This document shows, in pieces, positions 1 through 6,613 of a stretch of DNA of 33,617 bases. The stretch is from Streptomyces sp. PH10-H1 (GTDB lineage Bacteria > Actinomycetota > Actinomycetes > Streptomycetales > Streptomycetaceae). A program made the translations under genes and the position numbers. The stretch is taken from the NCBI RefSeq assembly GCF_030063355.1, contig NZ_JASISZ010000079.1:1-33617 (forward strand), written 5' to 3'. Position 1 is the first letter of the stretch. Each line of letters begins with the position of its first letter. The notes under the pieces were generated by a model. The model searched no databases. It was not told where the DNA came from and was given only the letters and a program-made list of their open reading frames with translations.

Positions 1-71
1 AGCAGCCCGACCGCAATCCGGTCCGACAACCGCTCATCCGTCTCCGGCTTGACCTGCCCAGGCCGTGGCAT
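1..71 (-). CDS. IS4-family transposase, N-terminal fragment (runs off left edge)
   Basis: Only the first 23 codons are in the window. The ATG at 69-71 (minus strand) has an AGGAGG ribosome site about 7 nt upstream (complement of 79-83). The peptide begins MPRPGQVKPETDERLSDRIA, which resembles the N-terminal domain of actinobacterial IS4-type transposases, where a 'LSDRIAxG' stretch is common. The role would be cut-and-paste transposition of an insertion sequence whose outer end lies somewhere around 90-130. The assignment rests on this short peptide and is from memory of the family. The rest of the gene lies outside the window, so it is unknown whether it is intact. Confidence 0.6.
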   Translation of the reverse strand, partial: MPRPGQVKPETDERLSDRIAVGL

Positions 72-115
72 CCAGGCACCTCCTGGACCCCACGCTACCA
101 GCAGCGAGTCTTAAG

Positions 116-1357
116 TCACTGGTATTGCCTGTAGCCCGGATCCCCGGAGCGCGGATCCTTGGAGCGCCGGCCCTTGGAACGGCGGCCTCGCGACCCCTTC
201 GCCTTCATCGGCCACAGCAGGACGTACGCCGCGGACCCGGCCGCGAAGGCGAGCCGGATCAGACCCTGCGCCGAGTCCGACGGGACCAGCAGCGCGCTGC
301 CGTACAGCGAGATCAGCGCGATCCAGCTCCACCAGGGCACCAGGCGCCGCTGCCCGACCGCGTCCCACAGCAGCGTTCCGAGGAGTATCGACGCGCTGTA
401 GTACGTGTAGACGCTCGGGTCGAGGGCGATCCGGGCGTCCGCGCCGAGCAGCACCACGGCGGGCCAGCGGCCGCGCAGCACCGCCACGGTGCCGAGCCCG
501 AGGCCGAGCAGGGCCTGCGCGGGGCGGTCCCAGCCCGGTGTGACGGCGTCGGCCACCCCGAACCAGCGCAGCGCGGAAGCCGGCTGGTTCGGAATGGCGA
601 ACTGCGCGGCGGCGGCCGAGCCGAGATGGGTGATGTAGAACGGCAGCCACGCCACCGCGACGAGTCCCACCAGCCAGCAGGCGGCGCGGCGCCAGTCCGC
701 GCGCGGCAGCGCCAGCAGGAGCGGGAGGAAGGACAGGGCCCAGGGCTTGGAGTCCACGGCCAGCGCCAGCATGATGGCCACGGCCGCCGGGCGGCCCCGT
801 ACCAGGGCGTGCACCGCCAGGGTGGTGAAGAACAGCGCCAGCACGTCGTCGAGGTGCGCGAACCGCACCGAGACCTCCACCCACATCGGGATGAAGGCCA
901 GCCCCGCGATGAGGACCCGCTGCTGCAGACGGCGGTGGTTGACCCCGGTCCCCGCGTAGAACACCGCGGCCGTGCGCCCGACCACCACCAGCATGTACAG
1001 GCCCAGGCCCGACATGAATCCCTCGGCCAGCAGCTCCCCCGCGCGGGGTGGGAAGGGCTGGAAGAGCGCGGCCGTCAGGAAGCTGACCGGGCCGATCTGC
1101 AGCTCCGGATGGTTCGCGTAGATCGCCAGCCCGCCGCCCGGCTCGGCGCCGGTCAGCAGTTCGCCGCCGGTTTTCAGGTAGTGCCAGGAGACGCCGCCGT
1201 TGCGTGCCGCGACCACGAACCAGCAGACGGTCCACAGGGCGAGGGCCGAGGTGTGCCGGCGGACGGGCCACCGGCCGATTCTCGTGGTCGCCGCCTCGGT
1301 CGTAGCCCCGGTCGCCGCCTCGGTCGCCGCCTCGGTCGCCGTCTCCGCGTTCCGCAC
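116..1357 (-). CDS. GT-C fold mannosyltransferase-like integral membrane protein
   Basis: A 413-residue protein with about eight or more hydrophobic segments between residues 35 and 390. It has a luminal-loop motif RFAHLDDVLALFF with paired acidic residues, typical of polyprenyl-phosphate-dependent GT-C glycosyltransferases (PIG-M/DUF2029 type). It probably transfers a sugar from a lipid carrier at the outer face of the membrane; donor and acceptor are unknown. The start is a GTG at 1355-1357 with only a weak GGGCGG upstream, so a later start is possible. The first 25 residues are an Ala/Thr/Glu repeat produced by 12-bp tandem DNA repeats. The C-terminal tail is basic and repetitive (RRSKGRRSKD), and its last codons run into the presumed insertion-sequence end, so the natural C-terminus may have been replaced. 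Confidence 0.65.
   Translation of the reverse strand: MRNAETATEAATEAATGATTEAATTRIGRWPVRRHTSALALWTVCWFVVAARNGGVSWHYLKTGGELLTGAEPGGGLAIYANHPELQIGPVSFLTAALFQPFPPRAGELLAEGFMSGLGLYMLVVVGRTAAVFYAGTGVNHRRLQQRVLIAGLAFIPMWVEVSVRFAHLDDVLALFFTTLAVHALVRGRPAAVAIMLALAVDSKPWALSFLPLLLALPRADWRRAACWLVGLVAVAWLPFYITHLGSAAAAQFAIPNQPASALRWFGVADAVTPGWDRPAQALLGLGLGTVAVLRGRWPAVVLLGADARIALDPSVYTYYSASILLGTLLWDAVGQRRLVPWWSWIALISLYGSALLVPSDSAQGLIRLAFAAGSAAYVLLWPMKAKGSRGRRSKGRRSKDPRSGDPGYRQYQ
1291..1344. repeat. 12-bp tandem repeat in the 5' end of the mannosyltransferase-like gene
   Basis: The unit CCGCCTCGGTCG occurs at 1291, 1315 and 1327, with a diverged copy at 1303 and a partial copy after 1338. The period is a multiple of three, so copy-number change keeps the frame; it encodes an A-T-E-A type repeat. 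Confidence 0.8.
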
Positions 1358-1419
1358 AATCCGCCCTAAATCGTCAGCTTGAGTGAACTGCCGTCCGCCA
1401 GCGCGTTCTTGCCCTGCCT

Positions 1420-2475
1420 TCAGAGACGGGCTCCGACCATGACCGGTTCATTCACCAGCGTGACTCCGAACGCGGATCGCACACCGTCGCGGACTTCGCG
1501 GGCGAGGGCGAGCAGGTCCTCGGTCTTGGCCTGGCCGCGGTTGGTCAGCGCCAGGGTGTGCTTCCCGGAGATGCGGGCCGGGCCGTCCCCGTAGCCCTTG
1601 GTGAACCCCGCCCGGTCGATCAGCCAGGCCGCCGACGTCTTCAGCCGGCCGTCCTCCGCGGGGTAGGCGGGCGGCTCGGTGTCCGGGCCGAGCCGGTCGT
1701 GCACCCGGCTCAGGAACGCCGCGAACTCGGCCTCCGTCAGGATCGGATTCGTGAAGAACGAACCCGCCGACCAGGTGTCGTGGTCGGCCGCGTCCAGCAC
1801 CATGCCCTTGCCGGCGCGCAGCGCCAGCACCGTCTTCCTGGCAGTGGCCACCGGAACCCGGTCACCGGGCTCCACGCCCAGGGCGCGGGCCACTTCCGCG
1901 TACTTGACCGGGGCCGACAGGCCGCCCGCGTCCTCCAGCGCGAAACGCACCCGCAGCACGATGTACCGCTCCGGGTCCGCCTTGAAGCGGCTGTCCCGGT
2001 AGGCGAAGCCGCATTCCGCGGCCGGGATCGTCAGCGTCTCGCCGCTGCGCCGGTCGTACGCGACGACCTCGGTGATCGTCGCCGACACGTCCTGCCCGTA
2101 CGCCCCGACGTTCTGGATCGGTGTCGCCCCGGCGGAACCGGGGATCCCCGCCAGACATTCGATGCCGGCCAGTCCCGCCTCGACGGTCCGGGTGACCGCG
2201 TCGGTCCACACCTCACCGGCCGCCAGTTCCAGGGCCGTGCCGGTGAGGGCGAACCCGGTGGTGGCGATGCGCAGCGCGGTGCCGTCGAATCCGCCGTCCG
2301 CGATGACGAGATTGCTGCCGCCGCCGATCACGAGGAGCGGCATGCCGGCGCGATCCGCCTCGCGGACCGTCGCGACGACTTCGTCGTCGGTGACGGCCGT
2401 CACGAGGCGGGCCGCGGGGCCGCCGAGCCGGAACGTCGTCAGGGGGGCGAGGGGGGTGTCGTGGGTAACGTGCAC
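1420..2475 (-). CDS. murB: UDP-N-acetylenolpyruvoylglucosamine reductase
   Basis: A 351-residue FAD enzyme that reduces UDP-GlcNAc-enolpyruvate to UDP-MurNAc with NADPH, the second committed step of peptidoglycan precursor synthesis in the cytosol. The N-terminal FAD domain shows 'PLLVIGGGSNLVIADGGF' and the 'GIPGSAGATPIQNVGAYGQ' phosphate-binding stretch. The active-site serine region is 'SAGSFFTNPI', and 'YRDSRFK' marks the extra loop of type I MurB. The GTG start at 2473-2475 follows a GGGTGGA ribosome site; the reading frame is open further upstream, but that extension is Arg/Pro-rich and not MurB-like. The gene is convergent with nothing and lies downstream of the MFS gene on the same strand. 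Length and motifs are normal for the family. Confidence 0.95.
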   Translation of the reverse strand: MHVTHDTPLAPLTTFRLGGPAARLVTAVTDDEVVATVREADRAGMPLLVIGGGSNLVIADGGFDGTALRIATTGFALTGTALELAAGEVWTDAVTRTVEAGLAGIECLAGIPGSAGATPIQNVGAYGQDVSATITEVVAYDRRSGETLTIPAAECGFAYRDSRFKADPERYIVLRVRFALEDAGGLSAPVKYAEVARALGVEPGDRVPVATARKTVLALRAGKGMVLDAADHDTWSAGSFFTNPILTEAEFAAFLSRVHDRLGPDTEPPAYPAEDGRLKTSAAWLIDRAGFTKGYGDGPARISGKHTLALTNRGQAKTEDLLALAREVRDGVRSAFGVTLVNEPVMVGARL

Positions 2476-2522
2476 GCCGTCCACCCTACGGGGGTTCCCT
2501 CCTCGCCCTCCCGGCCGCTCCC

Positions 2523-2558
2523 GCCTGGGAGGCCGCTCCGGCCTGGGAGGCCGCTCCG
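2523..2558. repeat. 18-bp tandem repeat between the MFS gene and murB
   Basis: Two exact copies of GCCTGGGAGGCCGCTCCG (2523-2540 and 2541-2558) lie in the 95-bp gap between the stop of the MFS gene and the murB start. Similar C/G-rich pieces precede it. No promoter was recognised in this gap. Confidence 0.75.
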
Positions 2559-2570
2559 GCACGCTACCGG

Positions 2571-4043
2571 TCAGGCGACCGGCTCTAGGGTGCGCCGCGG
2601 CTCCGCGTCGGCCGGGGCCGCAGTGACCTTGCGCCGCCGCGGGATGAGTACGGCGGCGACCGCCGCGAGACCGACCGCGGTCGCGCCGACCCACAGCGCG
2701 GGCACGAGACCGTCCACGTAGCGGGTGGCTGACTCGTAACCGCCCTGGGAGGCGAAGACCGAGGCGAGGATCGCGACACCGAGGGCGCCGCCGAGCTCAC
2801 GCAGGGCGTTGTTGGCGCCGGAGGCGATGCCCTGTTCCTCGGGCCGGACGCTGGACATCACGACGTTGGCGGTCGGGCCGAAGTACATCGCCATGCCGAT
2901 GCCGCTGATGATGAGCGCCGGCAGCTGGGCCGTGTAGGAGACGTCCGTCGTCACGACGAGGGCGAAGAGCGCGAGGCCGACGGCCTGGAGGGCCAGGCCG
3001 GTGGCGATGATGGGGCGGCCGCCGATGCGGTCGGAGAGTATCCCCGCGATGGGCGAGACGATCATCGGCATGGCGGTCCAGGGCAGCATCCGGACGCCCG
3101 CCTCCATCGGCGAGTAGCCGGACACGTTCTGCATGAACTGGCTGAGCAGGAAGATCGAGCCGAACATGCCCAGGAACATCAGCAGGCTGGCGGCGTTGAC
3201 CGCGCTGAAGGCGCGGTTCCGGAAGAGCCGCATCGGGAGGATGGGGTGCGCGGCGCGCATCTCGTAGGCGACGAAGGCCGCGATGAGCGCGGCGCCGCCG
3301 AGCAGCCCGGCCAGGACGGTGGGGCTGGTCCAGCCGTCGGCGTTGCCGCGGATGAGGGCGTAGACGATGCCGAACAGGCCGGCGCTGGCGAGGGCGGTGC
3401 CGGGGACGTCGAGACGGGAGTTCGGGCCGCGGCTCTCGTTCAGGCGGAGCCGGGCGAGGGGCAGCAGGAGCAGCCCGATCGGCACGTTCAGCCAGAAGAT
3501 CCACTGCCAGGAGAAGTGCTCGGTGAGGGTGCCTCCGATGAGCGGCCCGGTGGCGACGGCGAGGCCGTTGACCGCGCTCCAGATGCCGAACGCCATCCCG
3601 CGGCGCTCGGGCGCGACGGTGGCGGACAGCAGGGTGAGCGTCAGCGGCATCATGATCGCGGCGCCGACGCCCTGGGCGGCGCGGGCGGCGATGAGCTCAC
3701 TCATGCCGGGGGCGAGCGCGGCACCGGCGGAGGCCACGGTGAACAGTCCGAGTCCGATGGTGAAGAGCCGGCGGCGGCCGAAGCGGTCGCCGAGGGCGGC
3801 GCCGAACATCAGGAGGACCGCGAAGGTGAGGGTGTAGGCGCTCACCGTCCATTCGAGGTCCTCGAGCGCCCCGCCGAGATCCTTGCGGATGGAGGGCAGC
3901 GCGGTGGTGACGACGAGGTTGTCGAGGCTCGCCATGAAACCGGCGAGGCTGGTGATGATCAGGGCCCAGACGGCGGTGCCGCGTCCGGTTCCCTTCTCCT
4001 GGGTCCTCTGCTGCTTCTCCTGCTTCTGCTGCTTCTCCTGCAT
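2571..4043 (-). CDS. MFS drug-efflux transporter, DHA2 (EmrB/QacA) type, 14 membrane segments
   Basis: A 490-residue proton-driven multidrug exporter of the cytoplasmic membrane. The first helix carries 'FMASLDNLVVTTALPSI', the motif D1 signature of DHA2 transporters. The loop after helix 2 has 'GDRFGRRRLFTIG' (motif A), and helix 5 has 'GLAVATGPLIGG' (motif C, the antiporter motif). About 14 hydrophobic segments and the length fit the family. The N-terminus is an unusual Gln/Glu/Lys repeat (QEKQQKQEKQQ) from 18-bp DNA repeats. The ATG at 4041-4043 has a GGGAGGGG ribosome site. A TetR gene lies upstream on the same strand, and a probable TetR operator is 18-36 bp before the start, so drug-inducible derepression is the likely control. 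The substrate cannot be told from sequence. Confidence 0.9.
   Translation of the reverse strand: MQEKQQKQEKQQRTQEKGTGRGTAVWALIITSLAGFMASLDNLVVTTALPSIRKDLGGALEDLEWTVSAYTLTFAVLLMFGAALGDRFGRRRLFTIGLGLFTVASAGAALAPGMSELIAARAAQGVGAAIMMPLTLTLLSATVAPERRGMAFGIWSAVNGLAVATGPLIGGTLTEHFSWQWIFWLNVPIGLLLLPLARLRLNESRGPNSRLDVPGTALASAGLFGIVYALIRGNADGWTSPTVLAGLLGGAALIAAFVAYEMRAAHPILPMRLFRNRAFSAVNAASLLMFLGMFGSIFLLSQFMQNVSGYSPMEAGVRMLPWTAMPMIVSPIAGILSDRIGGRPIIATGLALQAVGLALFALVVTTDVSYTAQLPALIISGIGMAMYFGPTANVVMSSVRPEEQGIASGANNALRELGGALGVAILASVFASQGGYESATRYVDGLVPALWVGATAVGLAAVAAVLIPRRRKVTAAPADAEPRRTLEPVA
4008..4043. repeat. 18-bp tandem repeat at the 5' end of the MFS gene
   Basis: Two near-identical 18-bp units (4008-4025 and 4026-4043, one or two differences near the start codon) encode the QEKQQK-type N-terminal repeat. 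Confidence 0.7.
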
Positions 4044-4060
4044 GACCCCTCCCGGGGTTT

Positions 4061-4079
4061 AGTTATCAGTCACTAACTT
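4061..4079 (+). promoter_or_regulatory. Probable TetR operator in front of the MFS gene
   Basis: AGTTATCAGTCACTAACTT has inverted AGTTA/TAACT arms and matches, at 17 of 19 positions, the reverse complement of the site at 4728-4746 in front of the tetR-type gene. Location and pairing suggest that the TetR protein binds both. Confidence 0.7.
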
Positions 4080-4154
4080 CTGTGGATACACGAATGCGCC
4101 AAGCTTGTGGGGGTGGCGTGATGCGGTCTGCGTTGCGGCGCACCGCGTCGCGGA

Positions 4155-4721
4155 TCAGGGGGATTCGGTGGTCGGCTCTTCGAACGAGAAACCCATCCAG
4201 CAGCGGTCATCCGAGGGGATCCCCAGCGACACCAGCGTGTTGATCAGCATCCCGGTCGAGAAGAACTTGTTCAGCTCCTCGTCGTCGACACCGGTGCGGC
4301 TGCGCACCATGTCCCACATGCCGAGCCACCGGCTGCGGACCAGTTCGGCCACCTCGCCGTCACCCGAGGCCGCGGCGGCTACGTAGAGCTGCATCTGCAT
4401 GAGGAGCAGGTCGCGGTCCTCCTCGATCATCACGCCATAGGCCTCGCCCATGGCGCTCAGCGCCTCCTCGCCGTGCAGGCCTTCCGCGGCCTGCTCGAAG
4501 GTGGCGACGGTGCGGTCGAAGCAGCGATTCGCGGCGGCCTTGAACAGGGCCACCTTGGTGGGAAACAGCCGGAACAGATACGGCTGCGAGACCCCGACGC
4601 GGCGGGCGATCGCGTCCGTGGACGTACCGAAGTAACCACCTCGGGCGAACTCGGTCATCGCGGCTCGGGTGACGCTCTCGCGCCGGTCCTCCGCGCTCAT
4701 CCGCATGCTCGTCTTCGCCAT
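4155..4721 (-). CDS. TetR-family transcriptional repressor of the adjacent efflux pump
   Basis: A 188-residue one-component regulator. The N-terminal helix-turn-helix domain (about residues 13-60) reads 'VTRAAMTEFARGGYFGTSTDAIARRVGVSQPYLFRLFPTK', a textbook TetR recognition region with the conserved YLFRLFPTK end. The C-terminal part is the helical ligand-binding and dimer domain. The ATG at 4719-4721 lies directly beside the operator-like 19-mer 4728-4746, and a matching 19-mer precedes the MFS gene. Autorepression and repression of the pump are therefore inferred. The gene precedes the MFS gene on the same strand with a 111-bp gap that holds the second site. The ligand is unknown. Confidence 0.9.
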   Translation of the reverse strand: MAKTSMRMSAEDRRESVTRAAMTEFARGGYFGTSTDAIARRVGVSQPYLFRLFPTKVALFKAAANRCFDRTVATFEQAAEGLHGEEALSAMGEAYGVMIEEDRDLLLMQMQLYVAAAASGDGEVAELVRSRWLGMWDMVRSRTGVDDEELNKFFSTGMLINTLVSLGIPSDDRCWMGFSFEEPTTESP

Positions 4722-4727
4722 GTCTCT

Positions 4728-4746
4728 AAGGTAGTGACTGCTAACT
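4728..4746 (-). promoter_or_regulatory. Probable TetR autoregulatory operator
   Basis: On the minus strand this reads AGTTAGCAGTCACTACCTT, 17 of 19 identical to the 4061-4079 site. It starts 7 bp upstream of the tetR start codon, where binding would block transcription or its start. Confidence 0.7.
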
Positions 4747-4797
4747 AACTACGTCAAGGGGGTACGCGGAGATACGAGGAGGTACGAGAGGAGGTAC

Positions 4798-4829
4798 GAA
4801 GGGAGGGCTTCCGGCGAAGCCCTCCCTTC
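4798..4829 (-). terminator. Terminator hairpin after the hadB-like gene
   Basis: A perfect 14-bp stem (GAAGGGAGGGCTTC with its complement) closes a CGGC tetraloop. It lies 18 bp past the hadB-like stop and before the tetR promoter region. There is no long T run, as is usual in Streptomyces. Confidence 0.75.
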
Positions 4830-4847
4830 CCCACGCTTCCAGGGCCG

Positions 4848-5291
4848 TCAGGCCAGCCGGACCACGGCGCGGGACATGCCCAGCACCTTCTGGCCGGCGG
4901 CCGTGGCCACCAGGTCCACCCGGACCGTACGGGCCTCGTCGTCCAGCTTCGCCGCGACCTTGGCGGAGACCTCGATCACCGCGCCCTGATCGTCGTTCGG
5001 GACGACGACCGGCTTGGTGAACCGCACGCCGTACTCGGTGACCGCGCCCGGGTCGCCCGCCCAGTCGGTGACCACGCGGATCGCGGAGGCCATCGTGAAC
5101 ATGCCGTGGGCGATGACGTCCGGCAGCCCGACCTCCTTCGCGAACTTCTCGTTCCAGTGGATCGGGTTGAAGTCACCGGAGGCGCCCGCGTACCGCACGA
5201 GCGTGGCGCGGCTCACCGGAAACGTCCGGGCCGGCAGCTCGGCGCCGACCTCGACCTCGTCGTAGGAGATCTTCGCTGTCACCTGGGTCAC
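4848..5291 (-). CDS. MaoC-like (R)-hydroxyacyl-ACP dehydratase, catalytic HadB-type subunit
   Basis: A 147-residue hot-dog fold protein. The hydratase-2 motif is complete: 'ASGDFNPIHWNEKFAKEVGLPDVIAHGMF', with catalytic Asp40 and His45. In mycobacteria HadA-HadB dehydrates 3-hydroxyacyl-ACP in FAS-II elongation; in Streptomyces the equivalent pair probably serves fatty-acid or related acyl metabolism. The start is a GTG at 5289-5291 that overlaps the stop of the preceding gene (GTGA), implying translational coupling with its partner subunit. Length and motif are normal. Confidence 0.88.
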   Translation of the reverse strand: MTQVTAKISYDEVEVGAELPARTFPVSRATLVRYAGASGDFNPIHWNEKFAKEVGLPDVIAHGMFTMASAIRVVTDWAGDPGAVTEYGVRFTKPVVVPNDDQGAVIEVSAKVAAKLDDEARTVRVDLVATAAGQKVLGMSRAVVRLA

Positions 5292-5749
5292 ACCCCTTCC
5301 GGTGCTTCCGGAGCCCGGGCCACGAGCATCATGTACGCCGTCACCACATGCTCGCCGTTCTCGTCGTGCACCTCGCCGCGGACCGACAGGACGTCGTTCC
5401 CCGCGAGTGACTTGATCGAGTCGATGTGCGAGACGACCGTGAGCCGGTCGCCGGCGCGCACCGGACGCGAATAGACGAACTTCTGGTCGCCGTGTACCAC
5501 CCGGCTGTAATCCAGGCCCAATTCCGGGTCCGCGACGACCAGACCGGCCGCCTTGAACGTGATCGCGAAAGCGAACGTCGGCGGCGCGATCACGTCCGGA
5601 TGACCGAAGGCCTTGGCGGCGTCGGGATCGGTGTACACGGGATTGGTGTCGCCCACCGCTTCGGCGAACTCGCGGATCTTCTCCCGGCCCACCTCATAGG
5701 GGGCGGTGGGCGGATAGCTCCGCCCGACGAAGGACTGGTCCAGCGCCAT
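5288..5749 (-). CDS. MaoC-like dehydratase, HadA-type non-catalytic partner subunit
   Basis: A 153-residue hot-dog fold protein related to HadA (UPF0336). The region matching the hydratase motif, 'AVGDTNPVYTDPDAAKAFGHPDVIAPPTF', keeps the Asp but has Tyr where the catalytic His would be. This is as expected of HadA, which shapes the acyl-binding tunnel while HadB supplies catalysis. The ATG at 5747-5749 has a GGAGG site 5 nt upstream; an in-frame GTG at 5755 lies inside that ribosome site and was rejected. It is first of a two-gene operon with the HadB-like gene (4-bp overlap). Confidence 0.88.
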   Translation of the reverse strand: MALDQSFVGRSYPPTAPYEVGREKIREFAEAVGDTNPVYTDPDAAKAFGHPDVIAPPTFAFAITFKAAGLVVADPELGLDYSRVVHGDQKFVYSRPVRAGDRLTVVSHIDSIKSLAGNDVLSVRGEVHDENGEHVVTAYMMLVARAPEAPEGV

Positions 5750-5863
5750 CGGCACCTCCGGCTACGGGATGGTGGTCACAGTGATCATGCTGATGAGTCG
5801 GCCACGAGCCACGACAGACGCGGCAGCCATGACGGCGCCGCGGAAGCCATGATGGCCAACGCC

Positions 5864-5896
5864 ACGAGGCCGCCCCCGTAGCGGGGACGGCCTCGT
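5864..5896 (-). terminator. Terminator hairpin after rpmG
   Basis: ACGAGGCCG pairs with CGGCCTCGT, with an inner CCCC/GGGG pair. It is placed about 20 bp beyond the rpmG stop. The rest of the gap to the hadA-like gene (5750-5863) shows nothing else recognisable. Confidence 0.7.
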
Positions 5897-5915
5897 AGTG
5901 TGTTACGGCCTGTTG

Positions 5916-6080
5916 TTAGCGCGTTTCGCGGTGCGCGGTGTGCGCGTTGCAGCGCGGGCAGTGCTTCTTCATCTCAAGACGGTCCGGGTCGTTACGCCGG
6001 TTCTTCTTGGTGATGTAGTTCCGCTCCTTGCACTCCACGCAGGCCAGCGTGATCTTCGGGCGGACGTCGGTGGCGGCCAC
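5916..6080 (-). CDS. rpmG: 50S ribosomal protein L33 (zinc-binding form)
   Basis: A 54-residue large-subunit ribosomal protein: 'VRPKITLACVECKERNYITKKNRRNDPDRLEMKKHCPRCNAHT' (given here in part). It has two CxxC pairs (CVEC and CPRC), so this is the zinc-containing C+ form. The GTG start at 6078-6080 has an AAGGAG site 8 nt upstream. An upstream extension of the frame overlaps the tRNA region and was rejected. It lies downstream of tRNA-Thr and tRNA-Met on the same strand, the usual actinobacterial order, and may be co-transcribed with them. Confidence 0.96.
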   Translation of the reverse strand: MAATDVRPKITLACVECKERNYITKKNRRNDPDRLEMKKHCPRCNAHTAHRETR

Positions 6081-6173
6081 GTGAGTGCTCCTTGACGAAC
6101 GGATGGGTATATGAACACAACGAGAGTAGCCGATTGAAGGACTAAACCCACAATCGACTACGACTACGCAGGG

Positions 6174-6246
6174 TAGCGGTGACCGGACTTGAACCGGTGA
6201 CACAGCGATTATGAGCCGCTTGCTCTACCAACTGAGCTACACCGCT
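6174..6246 (-). tRNA. tRNA-Met (CAT)
   Basis: A 73-nt cloverleaf. The acceptor AGCGGTG pairs with CACCGCT, the anticodon loop is CTCATAA (anticodon CAT), and the T-arm is CCGGTTCAAGTCCGG. The D-arm GCTCAGTTGGTAGAGC is the elongator type. CCA is not encoded. It is part of a tandem with tRNA-Thr. Confidence 0.95.
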
Positions 6247-6291
6247 GCGATGAACTGACCCCCGCCAAGCGGCGGGTGGCCGATCCATCAG

Positions 6292-6364
6292 AGCCCCAAT
6301 GCGGAATCGAACCGCAGACCTTCTCCTTACCATGGAGACGCTCTACCGACTGAGCTATTGGGGC
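6292..6364 (-). tRNA. tRNA-Thr (GGT)
   Basis: A 73-nt cloverleaf. The acceptor GCCCCAA pairs with TTGGGGC, the anticodon loop is ATGGTAA (anticodon GGT) on a TCTCC/GGAGA stem, and the T-loop is TTCGATT. CCA is not encoded. It is followed after 45 nt by tRNA-Met. Confidence 0.95.
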
Positions 6365-6375
6365 GAGCGAGGAAG

Positions 6376-6404
6376 ACATTACACGGTCCGCCGCCGAAGG
6401 TGAA
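6376..6404 (-). promoter_or_regulatory. Promoter of the tRNA-Thr/tRNA-Met (rpmG) unit
   Basis: On the minus strand TTCACC (6399-6404) and TAATGT (6376-6381) are separated by exactly 17 bp. The -10 box ends 12 bp before the tRNA-Thr 5' end. This fits a HrdB-type housekeeping promoter. The remainder of 6405-6613 shows no gene. Confidence 0.75.
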
Positions 6405-6613
6405 ATCCATATCCCACGGCACACATCGGGCTCTTCCGACGTCCTCCGGACGCTCCGCGCGGCTCCCCCGAGGGCCCCCGCGACACCGCCGATCGACCAC
6501 GCCAGTACGACTATTGGCCTCATCCCGGCCGCCGCGCAAGCCGCCCCATAGGCTCGGTCCGTCCCTGCGTGATCTTGCCTCCCACCCGAGCACCGCAGTA
6601 CCGGAGGAGCGCG

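Noticed and set aside
65..1369. Long plus-strand ORF (434 codons) across the mannosyltransferase-like gene
   Set aside because: Its translation is Arg/Gln/Glu-rich without domains. It is the antisense shadow of the membrane protein, common in GC-rich DNA.
4761..4800. GAGGTACGA-type short repeats upstream of tetR
   Set aside because: Only two or three imperfect copies in G/A-rich DNA; they do not resemble the operator and no function is supported.
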